Notes: a model not told the origin generated them from the letters alone. Shown: positions 1 to 8,845, counted from the first letter of the stretch. The stretch is 18,094 nucleotides of DNA from SG8-40 sp963792855 (GCA_963792855.1 CAWBXZ010000023.1:1-18094); one strand, 5' to 3'. Numbers and translations are program-made.

Positions 1-1890
1 GAGGCGGACGAAGAAGATGCTCAATGAGCTCATCGATCGAAATCCAGAGGCTTACAAGGACCAAAAGGGGGAAGCCCTGTCGGTATCCGCGTCATGAATC
101 CAAAATGTATCCGTTATTGGAAGACGCCAAGGACAGAGAGATTGCTACCAGAATTCGATTTCTTACAGAAAAGTTGCGAGGCGTCGCGCTTTTTGTACAA
201 CCCATTGAATTGCCAGAGGTGCTCGCGAGAGAGGGGTGGACTGAGGAGAAATACCGCGATATGCGTTTGGTATCCGCCAAAAGACTGTCTGGATATCTTG
301 TGATGAGTGCATTGCGTTCGTCGAGGGTGGCGCTGGTCGAACATATTGCAGGAACAGATCAAGCATTAGACGCATACGCAATTGGAAAACATGCGAAGAA
401 GCAGCGCACTGGAGATATGCTCGCAAAGCTCCAAGCGATTGCGGGGAAGGTTCCAGAGGTTCGAATCAAGGCTGAGTTGCCAAAATGGTTAGATACTCGA
501 AGCGCATCGACTTGCATGTGAGGAAGAGCGCAAGGTCTATGGAGCGATTCACATTCTGGCTAAGGAGCTTAGCAAATCGTGCGAGACAAAAGCGCGAAGC
601 TGGCTCACCTGCAGTCGTTAATGAACCGGCACGACATGGTGATCGCTTTCGATAGCCGGCCGATTTCTATTGCGCTTTTTCACAACCAGCTCCAGAAGCG
701 CCTTGGCGAAGAGAGCGTATTGATGGCCACTGGTGAGAATGTGGTTGGGAAGAAGAGAATACGGCAGGCATTGAGCCCGGGGTCGGAAAGAGAATCCTGG
801 CCTTGTGTTCCGATTCCATGTCCGAGGGAATTAACCTACAGCAGGCATCCGCGGTGGTGCACCTGGATATGCCTAGTGTGGTGCGTATTGCTGAACAGCG
901 TGTTGGTCGCGTCGATCGAATGGATAGCCCCCATGGAGTCATTGAGGCGTGGTGGCCAGCCGATGCGCAAGAGTTCGCGCTGCATGCGGATGAGCGGTTT
1001 ATCGAGCGATATGAAACGGTCGAGACGCTTATAGGCTCCAACATGCCTTTGCCTGAAGCGATGGGGCAGGGGCCCGAGTCATCGAAGCCCGTTGTGGCAG
1101 AGGAAATGATTGCATCCTTGGATGAGGCGGAGAAGAGCGCGCCTTGGGATGGAATTCAGGATGCGTTCGCTCCAGTCAGAGAGTTGGTCGAGGGCGAGCG
1201 CACGTTGGTACCCAAAGCAATTTATCAACACTATCGCGAGGTCAAAGAGAAGGTGCTATCGCGGGTTGGGTTGGTAAGAGCGGCGGCGCCATGGGCGTTT
1301 TTCTGTATCGCGGGCACGTCTATAGGTGCACCGAAATGGATATTTCTTTCGGGCCTTCCTGGTGCACCGCTCACCGATTTGATTCAAATCTCTGAGCACC
1401 TTAGGGAGCGCTTAGGGGCCGGCGTAGAGAGTCTCAAGATGACGCCGAGTGCTGGTGATTTTGCTGACTGTTTTTGGAACGCATCAGCTTTGCGGAGAGG
1501 CAACTTCTACCCAGACGGAAACAACGCGCTCTTGAAGAAATGGAGGTTATCTTGAGCGCGTACGTCAAACAAGCGGCAGCAGAGCAACATCAAGCCGGAT
1601 TAGAGTTTTTGTCCAAGCTTCTTTCAATTCTAGAGAAGCCCACTATGGATCGCATGCCGGACTGGGATGCGATGGCCGAGCGTTGGCTGGACCTGATTCG
1701 ACCGATTTGGTATGAGCGCCTTCTTACGAGGCGCCGCGTCCGGCCGTTAGTATTGAAAGATATTAGGGCGGATTTGATTGGCGAGAAAAGGTTAACGGTT
1801 GATCAGATCATAGATGCGTACCGCGAAGTGCCGCGGATGCCCCCGCTTGATCAACGGGTCGTAGCCTGCATTCTGGGTGTCCCTAACTAA
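1..1890 (+). pseudogene. SNF2-family helicase, C-terminal part, 5' end outside window, five frameshifts
   Basis: The gene enters from the left edge in frame 2 and can be followed to a stop at 1888-1890 only by switching frame near 92, 491-498, 593, 779-782 and 1471-1475. The pieces join smoothly. Helicase motif V (SEGINLQQAS, from 821) and motif VI (EQRVGRVDRMD, from 893) are intact, as expected for the second RecA-like lobe of SNF2/COG0553 ATPases. About 300 residues without a recognised domain follow. Several switches sit in short runs: a missing G in GGGG at 779-782 and a missing T in TTTTT at 1471-1475. This suggests read error, although five indels in 1.9 kb could also be real decay. Such helicases translocate on double-stranded DNA and often occur in defence loci; DISARM DrmD is one SNF2 example, but I cannot assign this copy to a system. 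The ATG at 24 is not a true start, because coding sequence continues upstream in another frame. Confidence 0.8.
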
Positions 1891-2028
1891 GCGGTCTTGT
1901 GTGAGTGCGGACAGAGTGGGCTGGTTTTTGTGACAGCCGCACACCGGGGGCTGAACAGCAGAGTCTGGCCTGTATATCTGAATAACTGTTCTGCGAACCT
2001 CGGGAATAGAGCAGGCCATAGCTCCGGT

Positions 2029-2042
2029 TCGTTCGGTTGGAT
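2029..2042 (+). repeat. 14-bp direct repeat, upstream copy
   Basis: TCGTTCGGTTGGAT occurs here and again at 3136-3149, five bases after the stop of the Mrr-type gene. The match is exactly 14 bp; the flanking bases differ on both sides. It could mark the edges of an inserted segment or be chance. Confidence 0.5.
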
Positions 2043-2290
2043 AGGCGTTCTCCAGCACCGCTCAGGTATCCGGAAGCAGCACCGCTTATTAGATCGTTAG
2101 AAGCTAGCCAACCATAATGTGCTGCCAGCAGGCGCATCGTCTTGCCAAGTAAAGGGGGCACAGGCGGGCGGTTTGGCGACAGATTGGCATCCATAACAGT
2201 CCGCTGTTCCATACCTTGGCTCAATAGTTGCCTCTTGGCACTTGCCTACCGAGCCAGCCATGCACGCAGCGTTTCACGGTACTTGTAGGC

Positions 2291-2305
2291 CTTGTCAATG
2301 ACAAG
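2291..2305. promoter_or_regulatory. 15-bp palindrome upstream of the Mrr-type nuclease
   Basis: CTTGTCA-A-TGACAAG is a perfect dyad with 7-bp arms, ending 33 bases before the nuclease start codon. Its left arm contains TTGTCA, one base from a consensus -35 box, although no good -10 follows at normal spacing. It has the size and symmetry of a dimeric repressor operator. No regulator gene is adjacent. Confidence 0.4.
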
Positions 2306-2338
2306 CGGGTGTGACCAGCAATTCTGTAAGGAGGCTGC

Positions 2339-3130
2339 ATGGCCAGAAGGAAGGATGGGATTCTCGAAATCCTGACGGAGGTGCCTTGGTGGGTCAGTGT
2401 TGTCGTTTCATGTGCCGTTTATGTCGTCATGCGATGGGTATTACCTTCAATCGAGTTCGAGAACCGGTACTTGAATGGCTTGGCAAATGCCGCGCCTCAG
2501 ACGGCGTGGTTCTTTGCGCTCATTTTGCTGTTTCCTGGGGTGGTCTCCTTCCTGAAGCGCAAGCAACGGCAACGGTTGCTGGATACGCGCAGTGATCTGG
2601 AATCGATCCGCAAGTTATCCTGGTCCGATTTCGAGTTGCTGATCGCTGAGGCGTTTCGTCGCCAGGGCTATGACGTGGAAGAACGCGGCGGCAGTTCGCC
2701 AGATGGCGGCGTCGATCTTGTGCTCCGAACCGATGGGGCGAAAACACTGGTTCAGTGTAAACACTGGAAAAGCCAAAAGGTGGGCGTCTCGATCGTGCGG
2801 GAGTTGCTTGGGGTGATGACGGCCAAGTCCGCGAGCGCGGGCATCGTTGTGACGGCCGGCGACTATACGGTGGATGCTCGGAAGTTTGCGCGCGATAACC
2901 GCGTACGGCTGATCGACGGCACTGAGCTTGCAAAAATGATCGAGGCGAGCAAGGGCGTATCGAATCGCAAAGCGCCGTTGGCTCGGCCTGCCGTTAAAGA
3001 GAGTTCGCTCAATTGTCCGGCATGCGGTGGCACGATGTTAAAGAGGGTAGCCAAGCGCGGTGCGAATAGCGGCCAGGCATTTTGGGGGTGTTCGGCGTTT
3101 CCAAAGTGTCGAGGGACACGGCCAGCCTGA
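2339..3130 (+). CDS. membrane-anchored Mrr-type restriction endonuclease with zinc ribbon
   Basis: A 263-residue protein. Two hydrophobic segments (about 17-35 and 55-72) should anchor it in the inner membrane. The Mrr_cat nuclease fold follows at about 88-205, with the PD-(D/E)xK pattern visible as Glu104, Asp126 in GGVDLVL and Gln139-Cys-Lys141. The C-terminus (226-260) is a topoisomerase-type zinc ribbon with Cys226, Cys229, Cys251 and Cys257. The catalytic residues are present, so activity on DNA is plausible. Mrr proteins are type IV restriction enzymes that cut modified DNA, but the substrate of the two-TM plus zinc-ribbon form is not established here. The ATG was chosen for AAGGAGG at 2328-2334, four bases upstream; a GTG at 2311 is in another frame. 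The gene stands alone, intact, after the broken helicase and between copies of a 14-bp repeat. Confidence 0.88.
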   Translation: MARRKDGILEILTEVPWWVSVVVSCAVYVVMRWVLPSIEFENRYLNGLANAAPQTAWFFALILLFPGVVSFLKRKQRQRLLDTRSDLESIRKLSWSDFELLIAEAFRRQGYDVEERGGSSPDGGVDLVLRTDGAKTLVQCKHWKSQKVGVSIVRELLGVMTAKSASAGIVVTAGDYTVDARKFARDNRVRLIDGTELAKMIEASKGVSNRKAPLARPAVKESSLNCPACGGTMLKRVAKRGANSGQAFWGCSAFPKCRGTRPA

Positions 3131-3135
3131 GCCTA

Positions 3136-3149
3136 TCGTTCGGTTGGAT
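3136..3149 (+). repeat. 14-bp direct repeat, downstream copy
   Basis: Second copy of TCGTTCGGTTGGAT, immediately after the Mrr-type gene, in the same orientation as the copy at 2029-2042. The two copies bracket about 1.1 kb holding the nuclease, its palindrome and its ribosome binding site. Confidence 0.5.
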
Positions 3150-3198
3150 TGAAAGCCCCCGTTTTATATTTCCTATACGTAATAAGGACGTCGTAATA

Positions 3199-3215
3199 GA
3201 CGGCGAGAGGCCGTC
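3199..3215 (+). other. hairpin GACGGC-GAGAG-GCCGTC
   Basis: Perfect 6-bp arms with a 5-base loop, lying between the nuclease and the cyclase. No T-run follows, so it is a weak terminator candidate for the nuclease. A second small dyad, GCCC-N7-GGGC at 3253-3267, lies just upstream of the cyclase start. Confidence 0.3.
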
Positions 3216-3293
3216 GTCGCACCCGCCCTGTGCACCCTAATTCGCGGGGAATGCCCTTATCATGGGCGTCTCCGTTTTCGCTACACTGGCCAT

Positions 3294-5252
3294 ATGGGCG
3301 AGACCAATCTTGATCGGAAGCTGGCGGCAATCCTGAGCGCCGACGTGGTCGGCTATTCTCGCTTGATGGGTGACGATGAGCAGGCCACCCTGGCCACGCT
3401 AACCCAGTACCGCAGCGTGATGCGCGAACATATCGAGTCTCGCCGTGGACGGGTGATCGATACCCCTGGCGACGCATTGCTTGCCGAGTTCCAAAGCCCT
3501 GTTCAGGCTGTTGAAGCGGGTGTTGCAATACAGCACGATCTCGTTCAGAGAAACGCGCAATTGCCCGAACATCGTCGCATGTTCATGCGCATTGGCATCA
3601 ACCTGGGAGACGTGATCCAGCAGGAAGGCGCGTTGTATGGCGACGGGGTGAACATCGCAGCCCGGCTAGAAGCCCTGTGTGAGCCGGGTGGTATCTGTGT
3701 ATCGGGGACAATCTTCGACCAGGTAGACGGCAAAGTCCCGGTACGCTTCGGCTTCGCGGGCGAGCAAACCGTCAAGAACATTGAGAAGCCGGTACGGGTG
3801 TATCACGTGCTCGATGAAACGGCGCAACCGAAGGCGACACCGGTGTCCAAAGGTCCTGACAAGAAAGTGTCTCGTCTGGCACTTTTTTCTTTTCTTGTTT
3901 TTGGGTCCGGCGCGGTTATCTGGTTTGCAATGCGTGCGCCAGGACCTGCTGACGAAGCTGTAACGCAGGCGGCTCGCATGGTTACCTCTACGGGCGAGTT
4001 AACGACTGATCCGGTACTTGCCATGCCAACCGGCCCGTCGATTGCGGTTCTCCCGTTTGACAATCTTAGTGATGACCCCGAGCAAGAGTACTTTGTGTTC
4101 GGGCTGACTGAGCAATTGATCTCTGGTTTGGCACGCTTTCAAAATATCCAGGTCATAGCCCGAAACTCGAGTGCCAAATACAAAGGGCAGGCAGTGGACG
4201 TGCGCGAAGTCGGAAGGGACCTGGGGGCGAACTATGTGCTCGAAGGCAGCGTACGCAAGGACAGCGGTACGGTGCGCGTGACGGCACAGCTCATCGATAC
4301 GAGCAATGGAGCGCATCTTTGGACCGAGACCTATGAGAGAGATCTCACCGCGGACAGTATTTTTTCCATTCAGGATGGGATCACAGCGCAGGTGGTATCG
4401 ATCATCGCAGACCAGAGCGGCGTGATCGCCAGGCAATTGACCGGAGCAACTGCCGGCAGACGAACCAGTGATCTGGCCGCATTCGAATGCGTCCTTCTGG
4501 CCTACAAGTACGACAGAATTCTGTCCAAGGAAACCTATCTCGCCGCACGCACCTGTCTGGAGACAACAGTGGCGCGGGACCCGAACTATCCCGAGGCGCT
4601 AAGTGCCTTGTCCTATATCTACGGCGACGGCTATCAGATGGGGGTGGCCGGGGAAGATTCATCAATTGATTTTCTTGCGGAGGCATATCGTCTTGCGTCT
4701 CGCGCCGTCGAGTTGGCCCCGAACAATGCGGCCGCTCAAAGGCAGCTGGCAATTGCCTATTTTTACAATCGCGAACTGGATGGGTTTCGCGCGCATGCGG
4801 AACGCGCGCTTGCTCTCAATCCGCATGACCCGACGACGCTCGGTCAGTTAGGCACGTTTATTGGCTTTACCGGGGACTACGAGCGCGCGGGATTGTTGGT
4901 TCGAAAGGCTTACGCTCTCAATGAGGATTTACCTTATTGGTACAAGTTCACCTTTGCCGGCGAACATTATGCGCGTCGGGAGTGGGAAGCCGGTCGCGCA
5001 CTGATGGAGAGCCTGGACGGAATTGACGACAACCCTCACGCTCAAAACTGGCATTTGCTTTTTCTTGGTGAGTTGGGTCAGAAGGACCGGGCAAGCGAAG
5101 TGCTCTCGCGGCTTAGATCCATCACACCCAACGTCTCGGTTTCCAACACTCGGAACGAATGGGCGAAATGGAATATTCCTTCCGAGACCCTCGACAAGTA
5201 CGCCGCCAGTTGGCGAAAGGCGGGTGTTCCCGAAAGCGCGCAGTCCAATTGA
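3294..5252 (+). CDS. class III adenylate/guanylate cyclase with membrane span, TolB-like domain and TPRs
   Basis: A 652-residue protein. The N-terminal cyclase domain (about 10-175) has both metal-binding aspartates, Asp17 (SADVVGYS) and Asp60 (PGDALLAEF), and the transition-state pair Asn120 and Arg124 (GDGVNIAARLE). It should make cAMP or cGMP from the nucleoside triphosphate in the cytoplasm. One membrane span lies at about 195-213. A TolB/FlgO-like domain follows at about 248-350 (PSIAVLPFDNLSDD), then TPR-like helices from about 395, which on this topology would be periplasmic and sensory. The residues that select the base in canonical enzymes are replaced here (Asp56, Ala113), as I recall is usual for this clade, so the product is uncertain. 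No Shine-Dalgarno site precedes the ATG. TACACT at 3282-3287 is a -10-like box close enough that the message might be leaderless. The gene converges on tex. Confidence 0.9.
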   Translation: MGETNLDRKLAAILSADVVGYSRLMGDDEQATLATLTQYRSVMREHIESRRGRVIDTPGDALLAEFQSPVQAVEAGVAIQHDLVQRNAQLPEHRRMFMRIGINLGDVIQQEGALYGDGVNIAARLEALCEPGGICVSGTIFDQVDGKVPVRFGFAGEQTVKNIEKPVRVYHVLDETAQPKATPVSKGPDKKVSRLALFSFLVFGSGAVIWFAMRAPGPADEAVTQAARMVTSTGELTTDPVLAMPTGPSIAVLPFDNLSDDPEQEYFVFGLTEQLISGLARFQNIQVIARNSSAKYKGQAVDVREVGRDLGANYVLEGSVRKDSGTVRVTAQLIDTSNGAHLWTETYERDLTADSIFSIQDGITAQVVSIIADQSGVIARQLTGATAGRRTSDLAAFECVLLAYKYDRILSKETYLAARTCLETTVARDPNYPEALSALSYIYGDGYQMGVAGEDSSIDFLAEAYRLASRAVELAPNNAAAQRQLAIAYFYNRELDGFRAHAERALALNPHDPTTLGQLGTFIGFTGDYERAGLLVRKAYALNEDLPYWYKFTFAGEHYARREWEAGRALMESLDGIDDNPHAQNWHLLFLGELGQKDRASEVLSRLRSITPNVSVSNTRNEWAKWNIPSETLDKYAASWRKAGVPESAQSN

Positions 5253-5261
5253 ATGAATTAG

Positions 5262-5288
5262 AGAGGTCAGCCCTCTTTCCCCTTTTTT
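5262..5288 (+). terminator. probable intrinsic terminator after the cyclase
   Basis: AGAGG-tcagc-CCTCT forms a short perfect stem ten bases after the cyclase stop, followed by TTCCCC and six T. The stem is only 5 bp, so the terminator is weak, but the position and pyrimidine-rich tail fit. Confidence 0.45.
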
Positions 5289-5322
5289 CACTTATGTGGG
5301 GCGGGGAGGGCACCGAAGCCGG

Positions 5323-7829
5323 CTATTTCTTTTGTTCTTTCTTTAATTTTTCCAATGCCAGTGCCATTGCGCCTGGCGGGTTTGCTTCGCGGGGTTTGTG
5401 TTTTTCGCGAACGTCTTGGCGCCGATTTTCCTGGCGCCGGCCTGAAGGCGAACGCGCGGGTTCTGCGCCTTTGGTCGAGCGTTCGCGCCGCTCCTGCTTA
5501 GGGCTGGTGCCGGGGACGTCGTCCAGTCGCATGCTCAGTGCGATGCGTTGCCTTTGCTGCATCGACCGAGAGCACCTTGACCTTCACGATCTGCCCCGGC
5601 TTGACCACTTCGTGCGGATCCTTCACGAAGCGATTGGCCAGCGCCGACACGTGCACCAGGCCATCCTGATGCACGCCGATATCGACAAAGGCGCCGAAGG
5701 CCGCGACGTTGGTCACGACACCTTCGAGGACCATGTCGGGCTGCAGGTCGGTGAGTTTTTCCACGCCGTCCTGGAACGCCGCCATTTTGAACTCCGGCCG
5801 GGGGTCGCGCCCGGGCTTTTCGAGTTCGCTGAAAATATCCTGCACGGTCGGTACGCCGAAGCGCTCGTCGGCAAAGTCCGCCGCTGACAAAGCCTTGATT
5901 AACGAAGCCTGGCCCATCACCTCGGCGACGTTCTTGCCGATGCGCGCCAGAATACGCTCCACCACCGGGTAGGCCTCGGGGTGTACTGCCGTGCGGTCCA
6001 GCGGATTGTCACCGTCGTTGATGCGCAGGAATCCGGCCGCCTGCTCGAAGGTCTTGTCGCCCAGCCGCGGCACTTTGCGTATGGCAGTGCGGCTCTTGAA
6101 AGGCCCGTTGTCATCGCGGTAATCGACAATGTTGCGCGCCAGTGTGCTGTTCAGGCCCGAGATGCGCGCGAGCAAGGCCGCAGAAGCCGTGTTGACATCC
6201 ACACCGACGGCATTCACGCAGTCCTCGACGGTGGCGTCGAGCCTGCGGGCGAGTGCGCGCTGGTTGACGTCATGCTGGTACTGACCCACGCCAATCGCCT
6301 TGGGTTCTATCTTCACGAGTTCGGCCAGCGGATCCTGTACGCGGCGCGCAATGGACACCGCACCGCGCAGGCTCACGTCCAGGTCCGGAAATTCAGCGGC
6401 GGCAAACGCGGAAGCCGAATACACTGATGCGCCTGCCTCGCTGACGACGACCTTGGCAATTTTTTGCTTTGGCGATTGCGCTGCGATGCGCTGGATCAAC
6501 TCACCCGCCAGCTTGTCGCTTTCGCGGCTGGCGGTGCCGTTGCCAATGGAAACCAGTTCGACGCCGTGCTTCAGCGCCAGTTTGGCCAGCACGGCGAGCG
6601 CGCCCTCCCAATCGTTGCGTGGTGGATGCGGATAAATGGTCGCGGTCTCCAGCAGCTTTCCGGTTGCATCGACGACGGCCACCTTGCAGCCGGTGCGCAG
6701 ACCGGGGTCCAGCCCGAGCACCGCCTTCGGTCCGGCCGGCGCGGCAAGCAGAAGATCGTGCAGATTGCGGCCGAAGATCTTGATCGCGTCCGCTTCCGCG
6801 GCTTCGCGCAACTGCACCATCAGCTCTGCACTGAGATGCAGGTGCGCCTTTGTTTTCCAGGTCCAGCTGCATACGTTCAGCAGCCAGCTGTCCGCAGGGC
6901 GGCCTCGATCTTCGATGCCGAAATGTGTGGCAATCATCGCTGCACAGGGGTGCGGTACGGCGGCCTCCAGTTCTTCACCCAGCCCGAGCTGCAGCATCAG
7001 CACGCCTGCTGCGCGGCCGCGAAACAGCGCCAGCGCACGGTGTGAGGGTATGCTGCGAATCGCTTCGGAATAGGCGTAGTAATCGCGAAATTTCTCGTCC
7101 TCTGCTTTTTCCTTGCCCTTGCTCACGGTTGAAACAAGGATGCCTTCCTGCTGCAGGCGGGTGCGCAACTTTGCCAGCAGCGCGGCGGTTTCGGCAAAAC
7201 GCTCGGCGAGGATGTCGCGCGCACCGTCGAGCGCGGCTTTGACATCCGGAATGTTGATCGCTTCCACATCGCCACTTGCCGGCACCGTTTTGATAGAGGC
7301 GGCTTTGATATAGCCGGCAGCTTCCGCCTCCGGGTCCAGCATGGGATTGCCCAGCAACGCGTCAGCCAGTGGCTCCAGGCCGGCTTCCCTGGCAATTTGC
7401 GCTTTGGTCCGCCGTTTGGGTTTGTATGGCAGATAGAGATCTTCCAGCGCCTGCTTGGTCACGCTGGCCTCAATCGCCTGGCGCAATGGATCGGTGAGTT
7501 TGCCCTGTTCGTCTATCGAAGCGAGTATGGCTGCGCGCCGCTCTTCCAGCGCACGCATATAAACCAGTCGCTCTTCGAGGTTTCGCAACTGCGTGTCATC
7601 CAGATTGCCGGTCGCCTCCTTGCGGTAACGGGCGATAAACGGCACGGTCGATCCTTCATCGAGCAGCGCGACCGCTGCCGCCACCTGCCTGGCCTGCACA
7701 CCGAGTTCTGTGGCAATGCCTTGCACAATTTTCTTCTGTGCTGCTTGCACAACTTTCTCCTGTGCCGCTTGCACGTTCTTTTGCTGTACGGATTGCACGT
7801 TGACTGCCCGGCGTTAGCGAATCGCTCAT
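5323..7829 (-). CDS. tex: Tex, RNA-binding transcription accessory protein (two apparent frameshifts)
   Basis: Intact from 7798 to 5498, but both ends need one base removed: an extra C in CCC at 7807-7809 and an extra T in TTT at 5553-5555 (plus-strand bases). After repair it is 834 residues, from ATG at 7829 to TAG at 5323. Domains: helical Tex N-terminus with IATELGV near 36, YqgF/RNase H-like region near 367 (GLDPGLRTG), helix-hairpin-helix repeats near 545-590, S1 RNA-binding domain near 690-755, and a charged Lys/Arg-rich tail. Tex is a conserved bacterial protein linked to transcription and RNA binding. The repaired start overlaps the rdgC stop as ATGA and has AAGGA upstream, suggesting translational coupling; the GTG at 7798 has no such site. 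Unusual: three 8-residue tandem repeats (VQSVQQKN, VQAAQEKV, VQAAQKKI) precede the normal N-terminus. The frameshifts are more likely read errors than decay. Confidence 0.9.
7727..7798 (-). repeat. three 24-bp tandem repeats in the tex 5' end
   Basis: Units at 7798-7775, 7774-7751 and 7750-7727 encode VQSVQQKN, VQAAQEKV and VQAAQKKI, directly before IVQGIATEL, where Tex proteins normally begin. They look like in-frame duplications of the first helix, giving a charged, Gln-rich helical extension. Confidence 0.75.
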
Positions 7830-8746
7830 GATTTTTCCTTTTCGCCGCCCAGGGCTTTGATCAGATCTTCGATCATCAGTGCAAGCTCACCGGTCATCAG
7901 CGCGAAGTCCATGTCAAACTGTTCCTGCTCCCGTTCCTTTTCCTGCGCATGGTCGATGCCGGTTGCGGATTCCTCATTTATAACGTTGACCAGCACAATT
8001 CGCTTGATCTGCAGGTTTTCAGTGAGCACGAACGAGATTTTGTCGTTCCAGGTCAAACCAAGGCGCACGACCGTCTTGGCCGCGGCGATGTGATCACGGA
8101 TCTCGCGGCCTTCGAGGCTGTGGCGAGCATACCGGACGGTTGCCTTGGCGGCGTCGGCCGAACGCAGTTCGAGGTCCTGGTCGATCGTGAAGGCGCCCGG
8201 TGCATCCCCCTGCACCAGCCACTCGGCCATGGCGGAGGCGGGCGAGCGCTGGGTCTCCAGGCGCCGCGCCTGCATGCCGTCGTCCGCGCGCCGCAGCGTC
8301 TCCATGAACTGTTCGACTTTCGCGTCGGCGACGGCGTTGACGGCCAGCCAACGATGGGCGGTATCGATCCAGCCGAGCGTCGTGCGGCGGCGTGCCAGCG
8401 CACGCGGCAGCAGTTCGGTGGTGACCTCGTCGCGCAGCTCGCGCATCTGTTTGCGCCCCACCGGATGCCCCTGCTGCTGGGCAAGGGCCTGCGCACGGTC
8501 CTGTGCTTGCTGACGGATGACGGCGGCAGGCAGAAGTTTCTGTTCCACACCGAGCGCCAGCAGCCATTGCCGCTGTTGCTGATAAAGGAAAACGCCTTCC
8601 TCTTGCGGGCAGGTCCAGCCGCGGCTTTCCATCTGGAAGCCGCCGCAGGGCTGCAGTGACGCCGCCGCGAGTTTGCCTTCGAGTTGATTTGCATCGACCG
8701 CCCAGTCAGCGGGCAGCCGGTATAGCACGAGATTCTTGAGCAGCAT
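7826..8746 (-). CDS. rdgC: RdgC, recombination-associated nucleoid protein
   Basis: A 306-residue protein, close to the 303 of E. coli RdgC. Family landmarks are visible along the chain: KNLVLYRL at the N-terminus, PCGG, a KLLPAAVIRQ segment, the LRDEVTTELLPRA block, WIDTAHRWLAV, GREIRDHIAAAKTVVRLGL, and the C-terminal DMDFALMTGELALMIEDLI. RdgC forms ring-shaped dimers that bind double-stranded DNA without sequence preference and can restrain RecA-promoted recombination. The start at 8746 has no strong Shine-Dalgarno site; a perfect TATAAT lies about 20 bases upstream, so the leader would be short. The stop TGA overlaps the repaired tex ATG, so the two genes probably form an operon. Confidence 0.95.
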   Translation of the reverse strand: MLLKNLVLYRLPADWAVDANQLEGKLAAASLQPCGGFQMESRGWTCPQEEGVFLYQQQRQWLLALGVEQKLLPAAVIRQQAQDRAQALAQQQGHPVGRKQMRELRDEVTTELLPRALARRRTTLGWIDTAHRWLAVNAVADAKVEQFMETLRRADDGMQARRLETQRSPASAMAEWLVQGDAPGAFTIDQDLELRSADAAKATVRYARHSLEGREIRDHIAAAKTVVRLGLTWNDKISFVLTENLQIKRIVLVNVINEESATGIDHAQEKEREQEQFDMDFALMTGELALMIEDLIKALGGEKEKS

Positions 8747-8766
8747 GTGTAACCAAAAAGCGATGG

Positions 8767-8772
8767 ATTATA
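8767..8772 (-). promoter_or_regulatory. -10 box of a likely rdgC promoter
   Basis: Read on the minus strand this is a perfect TATAAT, 20 bases upstream of the rdgC ATG. No good -35 box stands 16-18 bases further upstream; TTGCGG is the nearest, at 20. Transcription would start around 8760. Confidence 0.4.
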
Positions 8773-8845
8773 CGGTGATCGGGGTCGGACCTCCGCAAGC
8801 GCATGATCTCGTTCGAATACATGGTCCACAAAGCCCCGTTCCAGG

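Larger units (their letters stand above)
1891..2338. other. gene-poor stretch between helicase and Mrr-type nuclease
   Basis: No confident gene is present. A minus-strand frame (2224-1883, 113 codons) is open but matches nothing I recognise. A second minus-strand frame ends with the protein-like tail AYKYRETLRAWLAR and a stop at 2246-2248, perhaps a gene remnant. A 10-bp direct repeat CAGCACCGCT occurs at 2053-2062 and 2077-2086. The upstream copy of a 14-bp repeat (2029-2042) and a 15-bp palindrome (2291-2305) also lie here. Confidence 0.6.

Noticed and set aside
24..521. Stand-alone 165-residue gene starting at ATG 24
   Set aside because: Coding sequence of the helicase runs in from the left edge in another frame and joins this one near 92, so the ATG is internal.
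1883..2224. 113-codon minus-strand ORF
   Set aside because: Open but with no recognisable family and no ribosome binding site.
5418..5438. GGCGCC ... GGCGCC inverted repeat as a tex terminator
   Set aside because: It lies inside the repaired tex coding region (charged tail), not after the stop.
5545..5560. Programmed frameshift near the end of tex
   Set aside because: There is no classic slippery heptamer or stimulatory element, and similar one-base breaks occur in several other genes here, so read error is simpler.
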